Part shown: positions 1 through 12,239 of the stretch, piece after piece
Layout: every line of letters starts with the position of its first letter
Numbering within the stretch: position 1 is the first letter of the stretch
NCBI GenBank assembly: GCA_035610365.1
Contig: CM069439.1
Span: forward strand, 4,774,001 to 4,838,000
Origin: Aquatica leii
Taxonomy: Eukaryota > Arthropoda > Insecta > Coleoptera > Lampyridae
Direction of reading: 5' to 3'
Length of the DNA stretch: 64,000 bases
The notes under the pieces: model-generated
Databases searched by the model: none
Seen by the model: the letters and a program-made list of their open reading frames with translations, nothing else
Told to the model about the DNA's origin: nothing
Position numbers and translations under genes: made by a program

Positions 1-312
1 GTCCAATGGTAGTAAACTCTCCTGTTCTGTTTTTAATATTAAAAATACTTTAATAACTTTTGAGACCTCTTTCTCCAATCTTCTGTTTGGGATTTTTGTG
101 ATCCTCTCGTAGGTGGAATTTTTCAAAACAGCGTTTATCTTAGCGACGTAGTCCGCTGTATTTATGACCATTGAGGCATTTTCTTTGTCGGCTAAAGACG
201 ACAATTTCTTAATTTTTTCTTGATAATTGTAAGGTTCTTTGTTCTTCTTCGCTTATATTGAATTTTAATGGTTTGCTCTTCTATAGTAAGTCCGCCGTCT
301 TGATCTTTATTT
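1..312 (-). pseudogene. Penelope-like element RT, N-terminal part (cut by window edge)
   Basis: Read on the minus strand, this stretch encodes the conserved N-terminal part of a PLE reverse transcriptase. It shows the LADKENAS motif (family form LPADKGNA), then TADYVAKI, then a TYERITKIPN block matching the TYR-L-DPT block of PLEs. The frame is open from about 250 down to the window edge, so the rest of the RT would lie to the left of the window. PLEs are retroelements related to telomerase, usually with a C-terminal GIY-YIG endonuclease. A plausible 5' portion of the same copy lies at 1500-1925 on the same strand, separated by unrelated sequence. RT identity is secure; linkage of the two pieces is inference. 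Confidence 0.7.
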
Positions 313-318
313 ATTTGT

Positions 319-380
319 TAAAGCAAGCGCGGATTCAAAGAGGGGGCAATAGGTGCAATTGCCTTTGACTCACGACTGAA
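319..380 (+). mobile_element. possible hAT-like element end
   Basis: The sequence starting CAAGCGCGGATTCA and running through GGGGGCAATAGGTGCAATTGCC resembles the terminus at 43139 (read on its minus strand: CAGGGCCGGATTTA, then a GGGG run, then GTGCAATTGCCCC). Both look like ends of one hAT-type family. I could not find a matching opposite terminus or an 8-bp duplication, so the right end is undefined. Its position between two same-strand PLE pieces suggests it inserted into the PLE. Confidence 0.35.
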
Positions 381-1499
381 GCACTTTGCTTTAACCAATT
401 TTAAAATTTTCTGAAATATAGGTAAAATCACACAAAAATTGCACTGCTTCTAAACAATATAAGTAAAATTATATCAAAATTGCTTCTCCTTGTTATACAA
501 TATAAATAAAATCACACAAACATTGACCCCCTTTACACAAAATTCTGTATAAGCGCCTGTATTAAAGTGCGCTGAAAGCGCTATAATCCTATGTTACGAG
601 AGTTATCTCGTAACTTAAAAAGCAGCGATTTACTCAGTTTGATTCGGTGATTGGGTCGTAAGTTTCGTGGTACTAAATTATAAAACAAGTTAAAAAGGCG
701 CCAAAACGGTAGATTAAGATGGCAGATACCGTTTAAATCTGTCCAAAGCTGAAAGAAAACAAATGACAAAAACACAGGCCTAATCTTTGCACTTCAACAG
801 CAAATAAATTTACATTTGTAAATATAACACGAAAGTATAAATCTCGATAATTTAGAGATCCAAAGCGTCTAATAATATATTATACGCAGAAAAGTTTTAT
901 GGTTAATTGTGACAACAACCTAACAGGTACGTAAAATCGTACGTGCAAACGACTGACAACGTAGATGTCAAGAATTAAATTAGGAAAATATAATACTTAC
1001 AATTTAGATTATGAGATCTTCAACAAAAGTGACGTGACGTCATCATGAAAATTTTCTCAATGAATGAACCAGTTTTACTATCTCCACATTGGTGGAACAC
1101 GTGTGGATGTGCACGCTAATGACAACTACGGAATAATTAAATTACATCACAAAAATCAGAAACGCTTATCTCAATATAGACTTTCACGGAAGTAGTAAAA
1201 ACACTTCGCCCAATACTCGCATAGATGCGTGTGAATAATTAGAAATTAAAGCCACGTTGGGCGCACATAACGTTAGATGATATCCGACCTATTTCATCGG
1301 ATAGATAATTTTTCTTTCATTGAACTACGATGTCAAACCTTTTCGACTTGACAGCAATCGCCTCCAATGTAGCGAGAAGTGGGCGTTTTGAAAATAGATT
1401 TTATACGGTGCAAACGTCATACCAAAACATAACGCTTTTGAAATAATCTTTAGGGTGTGACAAAGTTTATTTCTTTAGAAAGTGCTGTTATAAATAGTT
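381..1499. other. AT-rich stretch, no gene seen
   Basis: No coding frame or recognisable domain. It separates the two parts of the minus-strand PLE and may be the body of an inserted DNA element. Only short open frames are present. Confidence 0.5.
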
Positions 1500-1925
1500 T
1501 GTCCAGTGTGAGCCTGAAGAAATTGATGACGTTCCTTGATGTTGTTTTCTCTTCTTTTGCACTTTCTTTGGGTTTTCCGCTATTTTAGTGGTTTCGTCTA
1601 TTGTGATTCTGTCCAGTGTGTTCCAAATGTCCCAATCTAGGTTGTTAAGAAACGACAGATTTACTTACAAAAGTTTTTGTGCGGTTATATTCAATTGGTT
1701 TCTGGTGACGTGAATTTTGATTTCTGTGCCTATCTGTCTTGCCTGAATGTGGTGTTTCACTTTTACAGAACTAAGTGTGACATTTTGATGATCCTGATGG
1801 TTTAACATGTTTTCTCATCGTAGAAACAAAGGTATCGTTTCCAATCTGGCTACCGCGTCGTTGCTGAATTTGGCTTACTGACGTTTCGGTCATCATCTTG
1901 TGACTTTGTTACGATTGTATTTATT
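1500..1925 (-). mobile_element. PLE 5' region with decayed hammerhead-like motif
   Basis: On the minus strand this begins near 1900 with GATGATGACCGAAACGTCAG. That resembles the CUGANGA...GAAAC-GUC core of PLE hammerhead ribozymes, but the first box is mutated (CACAAGA). Downstream the translation resembles a PLE N-terminal region, including a DWDIWNTL block and a Lys-rich tract, with stops. It lies upstream, on the same strand, of the RT fragment at 1-312. I assign it to a PLE by the motif and the relative position. Confidence 0.45.
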
Positions 1926-4900
1926 TGGTTGACAAAATACCCTCTGTATACAAAAAAAATTGAATTTGGCGCTGTCGGTTTGACAATTCCTATTGCCGTT
2001 GTTTGATAGTTTTAATTTTAGTCGCTAAATACGTTTCCTGTTCATTTTCACTTCCAACCTGTAGCTGCAATTTACTAACTGCGCCCAGCTTTTATTTCAC
2101 TGTAAGTGCTTTTTGCGATTTATTACGGTGGTTAACATAGTTTTTTCTCTTGTAGAAAGTGAGTTCGGTTTACTGATTAGTCATTGACGAATATTTTGTG
2201 CGTTTTTTTGTCAGATAAGTGGTCGATGCAGGTAAAAATTCTTTTGAATTGCTCTTTAACAACATTCGGTTGGTTTCACTAAATTTCGTTTTTTTTTAAC
2301 AACGGTTGAGGAAATCCACTATAACTTAGCATATCTCTTGAATGCGAGAGAGAGTTAATTCATTCACCTGCCTTAAGCGTAAAAAGTTTTCAAAAATGGA
2401 CAAGATTGCACTACAGTTCAGCTACTGCATGATTGATAACTATTTGTTAGTTCCATCTATGCCGAAGTCCGAAGAGCGGGGCTGTCGATGTGATTCTAGG
2501 TTTAACGCTTTCAGTAGTTTTTTATAGTTGATTAAAGATTCTTGTATGCGGTACAATAGACGGTTTTGTTGATGTAGTCGTTAAATACGGGTGTAACCGT
2601 AAGCTGACCAGAATTTTAATACTTTTAAATATCGACTCATGCGACACCTTTGTGAGCTCACCTTCGGCGAACTAGGTTTTATTTAAATGAAGTGCACTCA
2701 AATGAAAAACGTACGTACATCGCAGAATAGTTAGGTAAGTCATGCTTCTGTAATTTCCTTTTTTCTCTTCCCATTTATTGCATGTTTAGTGCCAATTTTG
2801 GCAACGTTATTTGACGAACTACGCTGCTAGTCTAAATGTTATGTTATTATTTTATTGTTACTTCGATGTGTTTAAAGTTGGTGATTCGAACTTAATGTTA
2901 TTATATCGTTTGAGTGTTTGCTGTTGTTTGCTTCTGTCTCTCCTGCACCTAATTTACTTTTGCTGAGTTATCTAGGCTACCTGCTTCTTCTACTGGGTAT
3001 TCTAGTAGTGGTTTAATTTAAAGTAACTTTTTTCTTCACCCAACAGTTTTTCGCGAAGCTCACGAAAGTTGTCGCTTAAGAGTAATATGTTTGGAAAAAA
3101 CCTCGCAAACCATTTTGTAAATGTTTTAGATTTTACCTCACCTCATACCAGCTTACAGTGCTGTAAATGCTGCTTGTTTAAACTTTTAATTTTTGTTTTT
3201 TTGGAGTGCGGTGTTTATCAATGTCAATAGATTAAACTGGGTCTTATTTGTTTGCTACCTTACTAAAATTTTTCTTGTCTGTTTCACTCTAGGAACTTAT
3301 AATCAAAGACTTTAATAACTTCTAAAATCAAAAATATCTCAATTATAATTAAACTAAAGATAATTAAAAAAAGAAAAAAAAATACTAATTAAAAAATTTA
3401 TTATAGAAAAATACAGAAGTAGTTATTTTTGTATTTTAACATTTCAATTTCAACATATAAAAATTATAAAATTTAAGATTAACAGAATCCGTAAATGGCG
3501 TGCAAAAAAATTTGTGCCATCAAACGAAACAGATAAAATAAATTTGGTAATTTAGTGCAGCGAAAGAATTACACAAAATACTAAAAAAAATAAAGATATA
3601 GTAACTAAATATGAATAACGGCAGTCATTTTTTACAAGAACAAAAATGTAGTGTAAAAAATATGCTATTAAAAGAAAGAGAGCTTAATACTGTCAAAACT
3701 TTTCTGGTACACGTAATGGTATAGCTTTCTGCAATTACAATATTTTGACTGATTGACTGTTTGTATTCGTCTATAATTGTTTTGCAATAGTACTACTACT
3801 GTTTGACAGATTCTTTAGTGTAAAGAAAACGAGATATGCCACGATATTCGTTAGTCAATTGAATACTCCAATGAAAAATGTGAGATGCTAACGGCTTGTT
3901 TCTTCTGATGTTTACTGCAACATTTACAAATAAGTTATTGAATTCTTGAGATGAGATTTCTGTTACGGTTTCATTCGCCTTTAGAAAGAAATTTGTATTG
4001 ATCATATTCCCTGTGGCTTTTACTTTTCCGGAAGACTGTTCAATATAAAGAATATTAGAAAGCTTCCTTACATTATCTATCTTATTCTGTATATACGTTT
4101 AGTACTTTTATACAGTTCTTTAAGTAAATTCTTCGAATTATATTTTATTGAAAAGCACCATTCATTTTGTCAGTGTTTTTATTTATTTATTTAATGGTGG
4201 ATGCTTTTCTAACTTTCCAATATCGTATTTGTTTTAGATATTCATTGCGCATTCATACTTTTTATGTCAGTTAAACATTTTATAAGATAGTTTTTGAATA
4301 CTAACAATAAAAATACGTGGGTTATAAAATTGCAGTTTACTGTATTGAGTTGTTTGAAGTTTTTTTGTTGTGACTCGTTTGAATCTATAGAATTAATATA
4401 AATTATTATGCACTACCTGCTTTCTAAAGAACTGAAGAAAGTGTTTCTTATTCTGGTTTTCATGTATACTTTCTTACACATCAGGTTAACTTCTAAAAAT
4501 AACAACAATACTGAAGTGATTCTAAAGTATTTAAAAATTTTGAGGTGATAGTCGAAAGAAATGGAATGTTTAGGATCCTGATAAAGTAGAATATAAAAAA
4601 ATGTTAGAAGAAAGTTGGTTATAACGTTATAAGTTAATGTAGATAAACAAAGCTGCAACTTGTCTGCAGACAGTGTTTATAAATATCGAATGATAGTCAT
4701 ATATAAATTACTTTACTTTTCTTAAATATTGTTACGTTTTATTAGTGTTAATAAAAATTAGTTATATTTAACGTAATCATATTTAAATTACGTGTAAATA
4801 ATTAGTTTTAAAGTTCGTTACGATTGGTATCAGGTGTAGGATGATCTTACACTTGGTAATTTAAATTGTAAATAAACAAGTGATCAGTACGTGCTTGCGT

Positions 4901-5009
4901 GTGTTTATAGTAGTTTGTTGCTGTTTATTAAACCTTTAGACACAATAATAAAGAATTAAAAATTCCATTTTAGAATTGATTTTGTATTTGTGTCATAATT
5001 TATACCGAG
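1926..5009. other. AT-rich non-coding stretch
   Basis: No recognisable gene, RNA or bounded element. The longest open frames (for example 3796-4005 and 4413-4658 minus) show no family motifs. The text near 1940-1957 (AAATACCCTCTGTATAC) resembles the termini of some insect DNA transposons, but this is too short to call. Confidence 0.5.
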
Positions 5010-5324
5010 AAACATGGATGCGAACTATTTGAATTTCTTGAATCAACACAAAATGATCAAGAATCAATAAATATAAATATGGAAAAAATTCTAGACAAAT
5101 GGAAAAAAATGTTAAAAACTTTAGAGGAAAAATACGAGCCAGCATTGAAAATCAAATGAAATCAATCGAAGTAGTGTTGAAAATCAGATTAATACTGTTC
5201 ACAAAGAAAGATAAGCACGTCTTCTAATTTAAGAGAAGAAATGTGGAAAAAATTTGAAAACGAATTAGGCGAATGAATGAAGCTGCTTGAAGAGTTACTA
5301 ATGAAACATCAAAAAGAAACACTT

Positions 5325-6478
5325 ACAAGTTTGAAGTTGTACCTAAGCATCAAGTTTGCAGTTTTCTTGGATTGTGCATCTATTATAGACGATTTGTACC
5401 CGGATTTGCCAATATTGGTAAACTTTTGACAAAATTGACTAAAAACCGAAATTTAAATGGAATAAAAACGACAAAAACGATTTCCATCAACTAAAACAAA
5501 CCCTAGTCATTTCGATTTTAAGTTATCCAAAAGAAGATGGAAAATTTGTTTTGGATACCAATGCAAGTGACTAGAAAAGAACTCTTAGCGATTGTTAAAT
5601 CAATAGAACATTTTTATAAATACTTATATGGACGCAAATTTTTACTTAGTACAGAACACGCTGTCTTGAAATGGCGAATGCAGTTTTGTAATCCGGAAGA
5701 ACAAGTAGAAAAATAAATTGAGAAATTACAAGAATATGACTATGGCACAGAACACTAGTGCTTTGCCTACAAGACTATGTCCAACAGACTGCAGTTGCGT
5801 TGTGAACAAAAAAACGATCCGGGCTACTCCTAAACTAGAAATCAAACGCCTGACGACCAACCTGGTAAGCGCTTTGGGTAGAAACATCAAAGCATACTGG
5901 ACGCAGTGGGACTCTTTGAGAGTGGAAGACGGTCGTATTACGCGATCGCTAGAGAGTGTCGAGAGCACGAAAAATAGACTGCAATTTGTAGTGCCGGAGA
6001 GGTGTTGCAGCATATGCACGATGGTACATCAGGAAGACATTAGAGAAAGTACGAAAAAGATTCTATTGGGTAAATTGCAAAGAGGATGCCATAGAATGGT
6101 GCAAGGTCAACGCTTCAAGAAATGGTCCAGCAAAAAAAGCGCAAAGTACAAATGAAACACTACAACGTGAAAAACCATTTGGAGAGAGTAACGATTGATA
6201 TCGCAGAGCCGTTCCCAGAATCTGATTCAAAAACCAAATACATCTTAATGGCAATGGATTATTTCACAAAATGGACAAAAACTTACGCCCTACCCAATAA
6301 AAAAGCAGTTACAGTCGCAGAAGAATGGCTGGGATGAACGGAATCGATCAATGAGGAAGTAGTAGCCAAAGTAGTGCCCAAACAACAAAAAAGTTGGGAT
6401 CAGTACTTGCACCTCTTTCTAATGGCATATTGGTTATCTGTTTACAAAAACACAGGCCAAACATTATCCTGTGTCACG
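5325..6478 (+). pseudogene. Gypsy pol relic: RT/RNase H boundary and integrase core
   Basis: From 5337 the translation gives the FLGLCIYYRRFVPGFANI block (RT thumb and connection of Gypsy elements), then K-FVLDTNASD, the start of the RNase H domain. The LLAIVKSIEHFYKYLYGRKF block follows at about 5580. The region 5740-6120 is frameshifted. Another open segment at 6150-6337 carries the integrase core: a DIAEPFPES strand, then KYILMAMDYFTKWTKTYALPNK, containing catalytic Asp context. At 6410-6470 the ALLMAYRSSVHKNTGQTPS-type block (here with changes) marks the end of the core. Several stops and frameshifts make it inactive. Confidence 0.75.
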
Positions 6479-6479
6479 G

Positions 6480-6580
6480 GGCAGCAGACGTTTTGTCGCG
6501 CACTTTTTGTTACGAAATGTTTTGACGCCAAGACGGTATGACGCAGATACTGTTTGCCGCGAGTAGTTTTTGACACACAG
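6480..6580 (+). repeat. left terminal inverted repeat
   Basis: Inverted copy of 7111-7227. The best-matched block is GACGCAGATACTGTTTGCCGC. Confidence 0.65.
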
Positions 6581-7110
6581 AGAGAAACAGTAAACTGCTA
6601 TTAATACCAAGTTATACATTTTGTTAGAATTGATTTTTGTCAACACCTACTAAAAAACAATTAGAAATATTTGCATGACCTTATATTATTTGCTTAAAAT
6701 TTTAAGTAGAATGTAAAACTTCTTATAATAACGCTTATGACTTTAATTAGTTAATAAAATATGTATTCTGATTATACGTACGCATTTGACGAATTATACC
6801 TATGTACTTTCATGTAATTACAAGAAAATTTACGGATAAATGGAATGAATCATTAATACACAATCCAATATTATAGAATTATAGATTAGGTAGTAAGGCT
6901 AATTTCCGATAATAAAATAATATTTCATCTTGATTCGAGCAGACAAACTTTCATTAACTAAAAATTTTTTTAAATAATTCAGATTCTTATCAGTTTAATT
7001 ATAAACGATACTTATCATTAAATAAAAAAAATTAAGGTATTAAATTATGTGGTTGCATTGACAGTTACTAAGTTAATATATTTTTTTGTGTTCTATCTTT
7101 GCAAACTAAA

Positions 7111-7227
7111 ACTGCGTCAAAACTGTTTGCCTCAAAAAAAATTGCGGCAAATAGTATCTGCGTCAAATAATCTTAGTGTCAAAACGTTTCGCGGCAAAAG
7201 ATTCGCATCAAAACGCTCGCGTCAAAT
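7111..7227 (-). repeat. right terminal inverted repeat
   Basis: Inverted copy of 6480-6580. It contains five or more spaced units resembling GCGTCAAAA or GCGGCAAA. Confidence 0.65.
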
Positions 7228-7249
7228 GAAATACGATTTCAATGTGACC

Positions 7250-7500
7250 TACAATTTAGATAAAGACAAGAAGAAAAAATTGCTAGAAAAGACTACCTCA
7301 GCAAGTCAATGAAAAAGTTAGACAAAATACATGAGGAAAAACACGCAAATTGCCAGTAACAGAATAACGTCAAGACATAAAACGGTAGGTTTCAACCGGA
7401 CGACATGATGTGGTTATATAATCTCTAAAGAAGACGTATTTTGTCGCCAAAGCTTTGCAGCGTATTATTGACGTCGTGTAACGAATCCAAAAACCAAGCT
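7250..7500 (+). pseudogene. Gypsy integrase C-terminal relic (right side of the interruption)
   Basis: After the inverted-repeat element the translation resumes with a KLDKIHEEKHA helix, then VGFQPDDMMWLYN. The latter matches the integrase C-terminal G-F--GD-VWLYNP motif. RRRILSPKL and an IDVV-RIQK block follow, both usual for Gypsy integrases. Frameshifts and stops are present. Homology fades near 7490, where the LINE begins. Confidence 0.7.
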
Positions 7501-10190
7501 AAAAGCTTTCAACAAATGCAAAACAGCTTTTAATGCGTATAAACAATGTGCTACTTTAAAAAATTTTTTTAAACTGTAAAAAAATGGCACGAACAAAAAA
7601 ATTTTTTTTTTTAAATCAAGAAGTTGCTGGACAAAGTGGATATCAAACATTATTAAAAGCAATTCATATACCAATATTTGAAAACAAGCTAAAGTTTTAC
7701 AACGATATAGCACAAACTATTCTCACCTTAATGATCCAATTTTGTTAGAACAATTTCTTGAAAGAATAGCACTTCATAATGTAAGGGAAGTTTTTTTGAA
7801 CCTATTAGAACAGAATCATCATCAAAAGCAACGTATATTGAGGAACCATTTACACTGGTAGAATTGAATTTTGTATTAAAAAAACTGACCAATACGTGTC
7901 CTGGCATTGATGGTATCAAGTACGACATGGTAAAACATATGCCAATTGAAGGTAAAGAATTTCTACTTAATATATTTAATAAAATTTGGCTCCATGGTAG
8001 GAGTCTAAAAGAATGGAATAAAACTATTGGTGTGCCTATATTGAAACAACACAAGCCTCTCGAAAACCTAGAATCATATAGGCCTATCTCACTTATGTCT
8101 TGTATATTTAAAACATTTGAAAAATTAATTAAGTACAGGTTAGAATGGTAGTTTTCTAAGTGTATCACACTACCTAGCAATCAGTTTAGATATAAAAAAG
8201 GATTTGGTTCAACTGATGCTTTAACTAATACTGTTGTCGATATACAAAACTGCCTCTCGCGCAATGAGTACCTTGGAAGTCTCTTCTTAGACATAAAAAA
8301 TGCGTACGAAAATGTAAACTTAAAATTACTTTATTACAAACTTCAACTACGCATGCCTCATAAGTTAGCATACAACATAGTAAACCTCTATCTTAACAGA
8401 CCATTATACACTAGAGACACATCAAACCGTTTAATTGGACCTCGATATACGTCAAGTGGACTAGCTCAAGGCAGCGTTCTAAGTCCCCTCTTATTCAACG
8501 TTTATACAGCTGACTTACATAAGGTTTCTTTAAGTCTCAGAATTCAGTATGCTGATAATTTTTGCATATATTATCAAAACAAAAAGTTAGACAATGTTGT
8601 TAGTAAACTAAGTGAAAATCTCAAGCTCATAAATAGTTGGCTTTCTAATCTGTCTGCTGATGAATTGATTGCTACAATTTTTACCAGACATAACCTTCCG
8701 AAAATGACTGCTATTACTCTTAACAAACAAGCATTTCCTTTCCACGATAAAGTCAAATACCTAGGAATAATTTTAGACAAAAAACTGAATTGGAATGCGC
8801 ATATACAACAAGTGATAAACAAATGCTCAAAAGGTATTCATTTTCTAAAATTCGTCTCAAAGACTTGGTGGGGAACTCACCCTGAAATAGCATTAATGTT
8901 CTATAGAAATTACATCAGGTCTATTATAGATTACTGTTCTTTTCTTTGTGTATCGGCGGCTATGACATCGATTAAAAAAATTGAAGTTGTTCAAAGCACA
9001 GCACTTAGAATTGCCATCGGTGCATTTCGTTCGACGCCAATCCGAGCTCTACAAGTGGAAGCAACTGAAATGCCTGTATCACTAAGAATGGAATATCTAT
9101 CGCATGTGCACATTTTAAAAACCTATATAAAAAATCCTAAATTGATAGACAACATATGCTTATTAAATGTAGAAGATCTCACCAACAAATATTCTTCATG
9201 ATCAACCTTAGCCTTTCGTGCCATTTTTGATAGGAATTCCTCTCTTAGCGATATAACAACAATCAATAATGATAACTATAAAAACTTATTAAAAGAAATA
9301 CCCATTATAATTCCAAAATACAGCGAAAACCATGCACTGAACCAAAACATATTTAATTCTTCTCTTATGAATAAGTTTGAAGAACATCTTCAAATTTACA
9401 CCGATGCTTCTAAAGACAACTATAACATTGGATGTGCATTCATTATCGTTTCTTTAAACATTCAAAGAAAATTTAAATTAAACAAAAATATTTCTATTTA
9501 CTCTGCAGAAGCATTCGCCATGTATAAAGTGCTAGAATTTATTAGAATTAATAATACAAAAAAAGGATTGTAATAGTATCGGATGCTCTATCGGTTCTGA
9601 AGAAAATCTCTAACAAATACCATCCTTTAACACAATTTGAAAATCCACATGTGATAAACATTAAAATTTGTGTAGGTAATCTTCAAGAATTAGGATACAA
9701 AATTGAATTTATTTGGGTAAGAAGCCATTGTGGAATTAAACATAATGAAGAAGTTGATCGCTTAGCAAGATCTAGTGTCACTACTTCAATTACAACAAAC
9801 GTCAGTTGCTGTTTAAAAAAAGCTACAAGTATATCAAAAATTTTGATCAGACAAAAATGGAATAATTTATATAAAGAAGCAATGAAAAATACTCCTATAT
9901 AGTGGAATCAGACCTATGTGAAACCTGCAGAACTCCTTGAAACATAGACCATTTAGCTTTAGAATGCAGTAAATACAAGAATGAACAATCCATCTTAATG
10001 AATAAGATTCGTAATCTGAATATTGAGATTGCCTTCAATACATTATCGCTCTTAGCAATAAATAATAATAGTGTTAACGCGGCCATCATAACTTATCTTG
10101 AAAATTGTAAAAAATGTATATATGATGTAAATATATAAAACTTTGTATTTGGCTGCATACACTACGTCCAAAGCCAAAAAAAAAAATTTG
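7500..10190 (+). mobile_element. 5'-truncated non-LTR retrotransposon (LINE) with RNase H
   Basis: A LINE copy running from the linker before RT to a 3' end with an A-run at about 10178-10188. It lacks the endonuclease domain and is therefore 5'-truncated, inserted at the Gypsy integrase end. The presence of RNase H after RT, and a 3' tail with TTTGGCTGCATAC...ACGTCCAAAGCC before the poly(A), suggest an I-group or related clade. The left boundary is approximate. Confidence 0.75.
7740..9905 (+). pseudogene. LINE ORF2 relic: RT, thumb and RNase H
   Basis: The RT begins at about 7864 with the NTCPGIDGI block (RT domain 1 of LINEs) and SYRPISLMSCIFKTFEKLI at about 8080. SLFLDIKNAYENV follows at 8280 (catalytic Asp A box), then SGLAQGSVLSPLLFNVY at 8455 (B box). 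The C box reads QYADNF at about 8547, with Asn in place of the second catalytic Asp. KYLGIILDKKLNW is at 8755. RNase H follows: IYTDASKDNY at 9396, YSAEAFAMYKVLEF at 9500, SDALSVL at about 9575 and WVRSHCGIKHNEEVDRLA at 9715. Stops and frame changes occur near 8150, 9201 and 9573. It looks relatively young but inactive. Confidence 0.85.
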
Positions 10191-12239
10191 AAAGAAAGCC
10201 TCTCGGAAAGTCTACTCCAAATTTGGAACTAAACTAACCAGATAATATAATGAACAAATTTTTAACAAAAAAAAACGACTTCAAATAATTAACTAAAAAG
10301 TAAAATACAATTAAATTAGTTACAATTAAACGACGAAATTTTTATTTACATAGAAGTATGTACTTTTTCAATGCCGTGTATGACATTGACGTAGGATAAC
10401 GCTTAATTCAAAACATTACTTTTGGCAGTTGTAATAGGTTTTAGTCGAATATGTTTGGATCGACTTAAAAAAGTAATTTTATGTAAATAAAAATTTCGTC
10501 ATTAAATAGCAAATAAATTAAACAATAATTCGTTTATTAAAAGAATTTTATTTTTGTTTCTTCTTTTTCTGAGACGATAAATACCTTGTTTTGTTTCCCA
10601 TGTTTATTGTTTTATTTCGATGGAGCCAATAAAACTTCAAAACATTTTGGTAGTTACATAATGCTTTAATGATATCTTAAATTCACATTACCTATAAGCA
10701 TTTTAAACTTTGTACAAACTATTATGCGCCAATTGCTTTCTGAAAATCTGAAAAAACGTTAGTATTTCTTATTCTGGCTTTCAACTCATTATTCTGATAA
10801 CATTTTGTAGTTAAAAGTTATTATTTTTTATTTTTATAATTTTGGATATTTTTTTGAGCACTTATTCAGATTCATTCAAATACAATAACTATGGGAAACA
10901 GAAATTTACCACTATACAATTAAAATAAAGAATTTCAGTCTATATTGATTTGGTAGATACCTGGTAACTCACATTTCTAAAACACTTTTAAGAACTTTAC
11001 AATACAATATATAAGAGCAGAACTAATCAGTTTTTATATTCAAATTTAAAAAAATTAAGAGCAGTGACCTTATACTTAAGCATTTGAACGTTGACAAATT
11101 TTGGTAAAGTTTCAGTGCAACTACAAATGTGATTGTAGCAGAGTTAAGCAAAATTGTCTCTATGTAATATGTCCCTTGACAATGCTATGTATTTATATCA
11201 TTTAATCCACACTGATACTTTCAACGTTTTCAAGAGAAAAAATTAGATGTGAAGTACGAAAAGCTACTACAAATGTAAAACGAAATTATTTATGACAGTG
11301 TAACGATTTTTAATAAAAAACTGAAACTGAACAAGCAATAAAAATAAATTAATTTTGTTTAACTACTAACAATGCATTCATTAGTTCATCTTTTAAACGG
11401 TCTGCATTTTGCGACTAATTGAGAATAGGTTAAAGAAGTGTAAAACACCGATTACGGAAACGCTGTATCGTTATGGAAATGCAATTGCCGCTATTTACAA
11501 ATATGTAATGGTAAAATAAAACGATATTTAAATTTAACTGCAGTTGGTATATAAAACTACTAATTAGAAGATAAAAGCGCATTTGGGGTTTGAGGTAACC
11601 GGAATGATATTTTAGAAGACTATTAGAAAGATATAGTAGATAGCTATTTAAGTTAACGGGTTTTAAGAAAGAAAATCCTTTCTTTCGTTTATGGATTTAG
11701 GAGCAAACAAAAAAGTAAGAACTGTGTTTTATTACCAGTTACATTTAATTTTCTACGTATGGAGTAGGTATATTATTTATCTTAATAATAATTTACTTTT
11801 TACAATGCTTTAATGTAAATGAAAAACATAAATTTACATTAGCAAATGTAAATACGCTTTTTAGAAAACTATCGCTATGTAGATGAGTACAATTTTTAGT
11901 TACGTAAACTTTTCTAAAGTTGCCAAAATTAAAAATAACATGCAAATTAAAACAAATTTTAAGACGAGAAAATTTTAAACGTTAAAGCTTTATTTATGCT
12001 TTTGAAGAAAACAATAGAGCTATCTTTATTTATTAAATAGACAATTAATTTAATATAAACATAATAAGTTGTTAAAAACAAGCAGGTAGCAGATTTTAAT
12101 ATATTTATTATTTTCTAATTAATCGATAATAACACTGGTCAACAAAGTTTTTCTAAGTCAGTAAATGATAATATTAAACATAAAGAACAAATTATTTGAA
12201 AAGCGACAGTATTGGCTTAGGTCTGATTACGGAATGCAA
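10191..12239. other. AT-rich non-coding stretch
   Basis: No coding motif, RNA or bounded repeat seen. Confidence 0.5.

Larger units (their letters stand above)
6480..7227. mobile_element. Non-autonomous inverted-repeat element (MITE-like) inside Gypsy integrase
   Basis: About 100-bp termini are inverted copies of each other at roughly 75% identity. The left arm (6480-6580) contains TTTTGACGCCAAGACGG and GACGCAGATACTGTTTGCCGC. The right arm (7111-7227) carries the reverse complements, including GCGGCAAATAGTATCTGCGTC. The arms hold repeated short units of the type TTTTGACGC/TTTGCCGC. The interior (6581-7110) is AT-rich and non-coding. Gypsy integrase homology stops at the left arm and resumes after the right arm, which supports an insertion of about 750 bp. 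No clear target duplication was seen, so the superfamily is unassigned. Confidence 0.65.
5010..7500 (+). mobile_element. Gypsy-type LTR retrotransposon relic (interrupted)
   Basis: A decayed Ty3/Gypsy copy. It has a short coiled-coil, gag-like start (5013-5320, rich in Lys, Glu and Asn). It then jumps directly to the RT/RNase H boundary and runs through integrase to its C-terminal domain at about 7390-7490. The jump near 5330 implies an internal deletion of protease and most of RT. Integrase is split by an inverted-repeat element at 6480-7227. A LINE begins near 7500 and cuts the right side. I could not identify LTRs. Confidence 0.7.
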
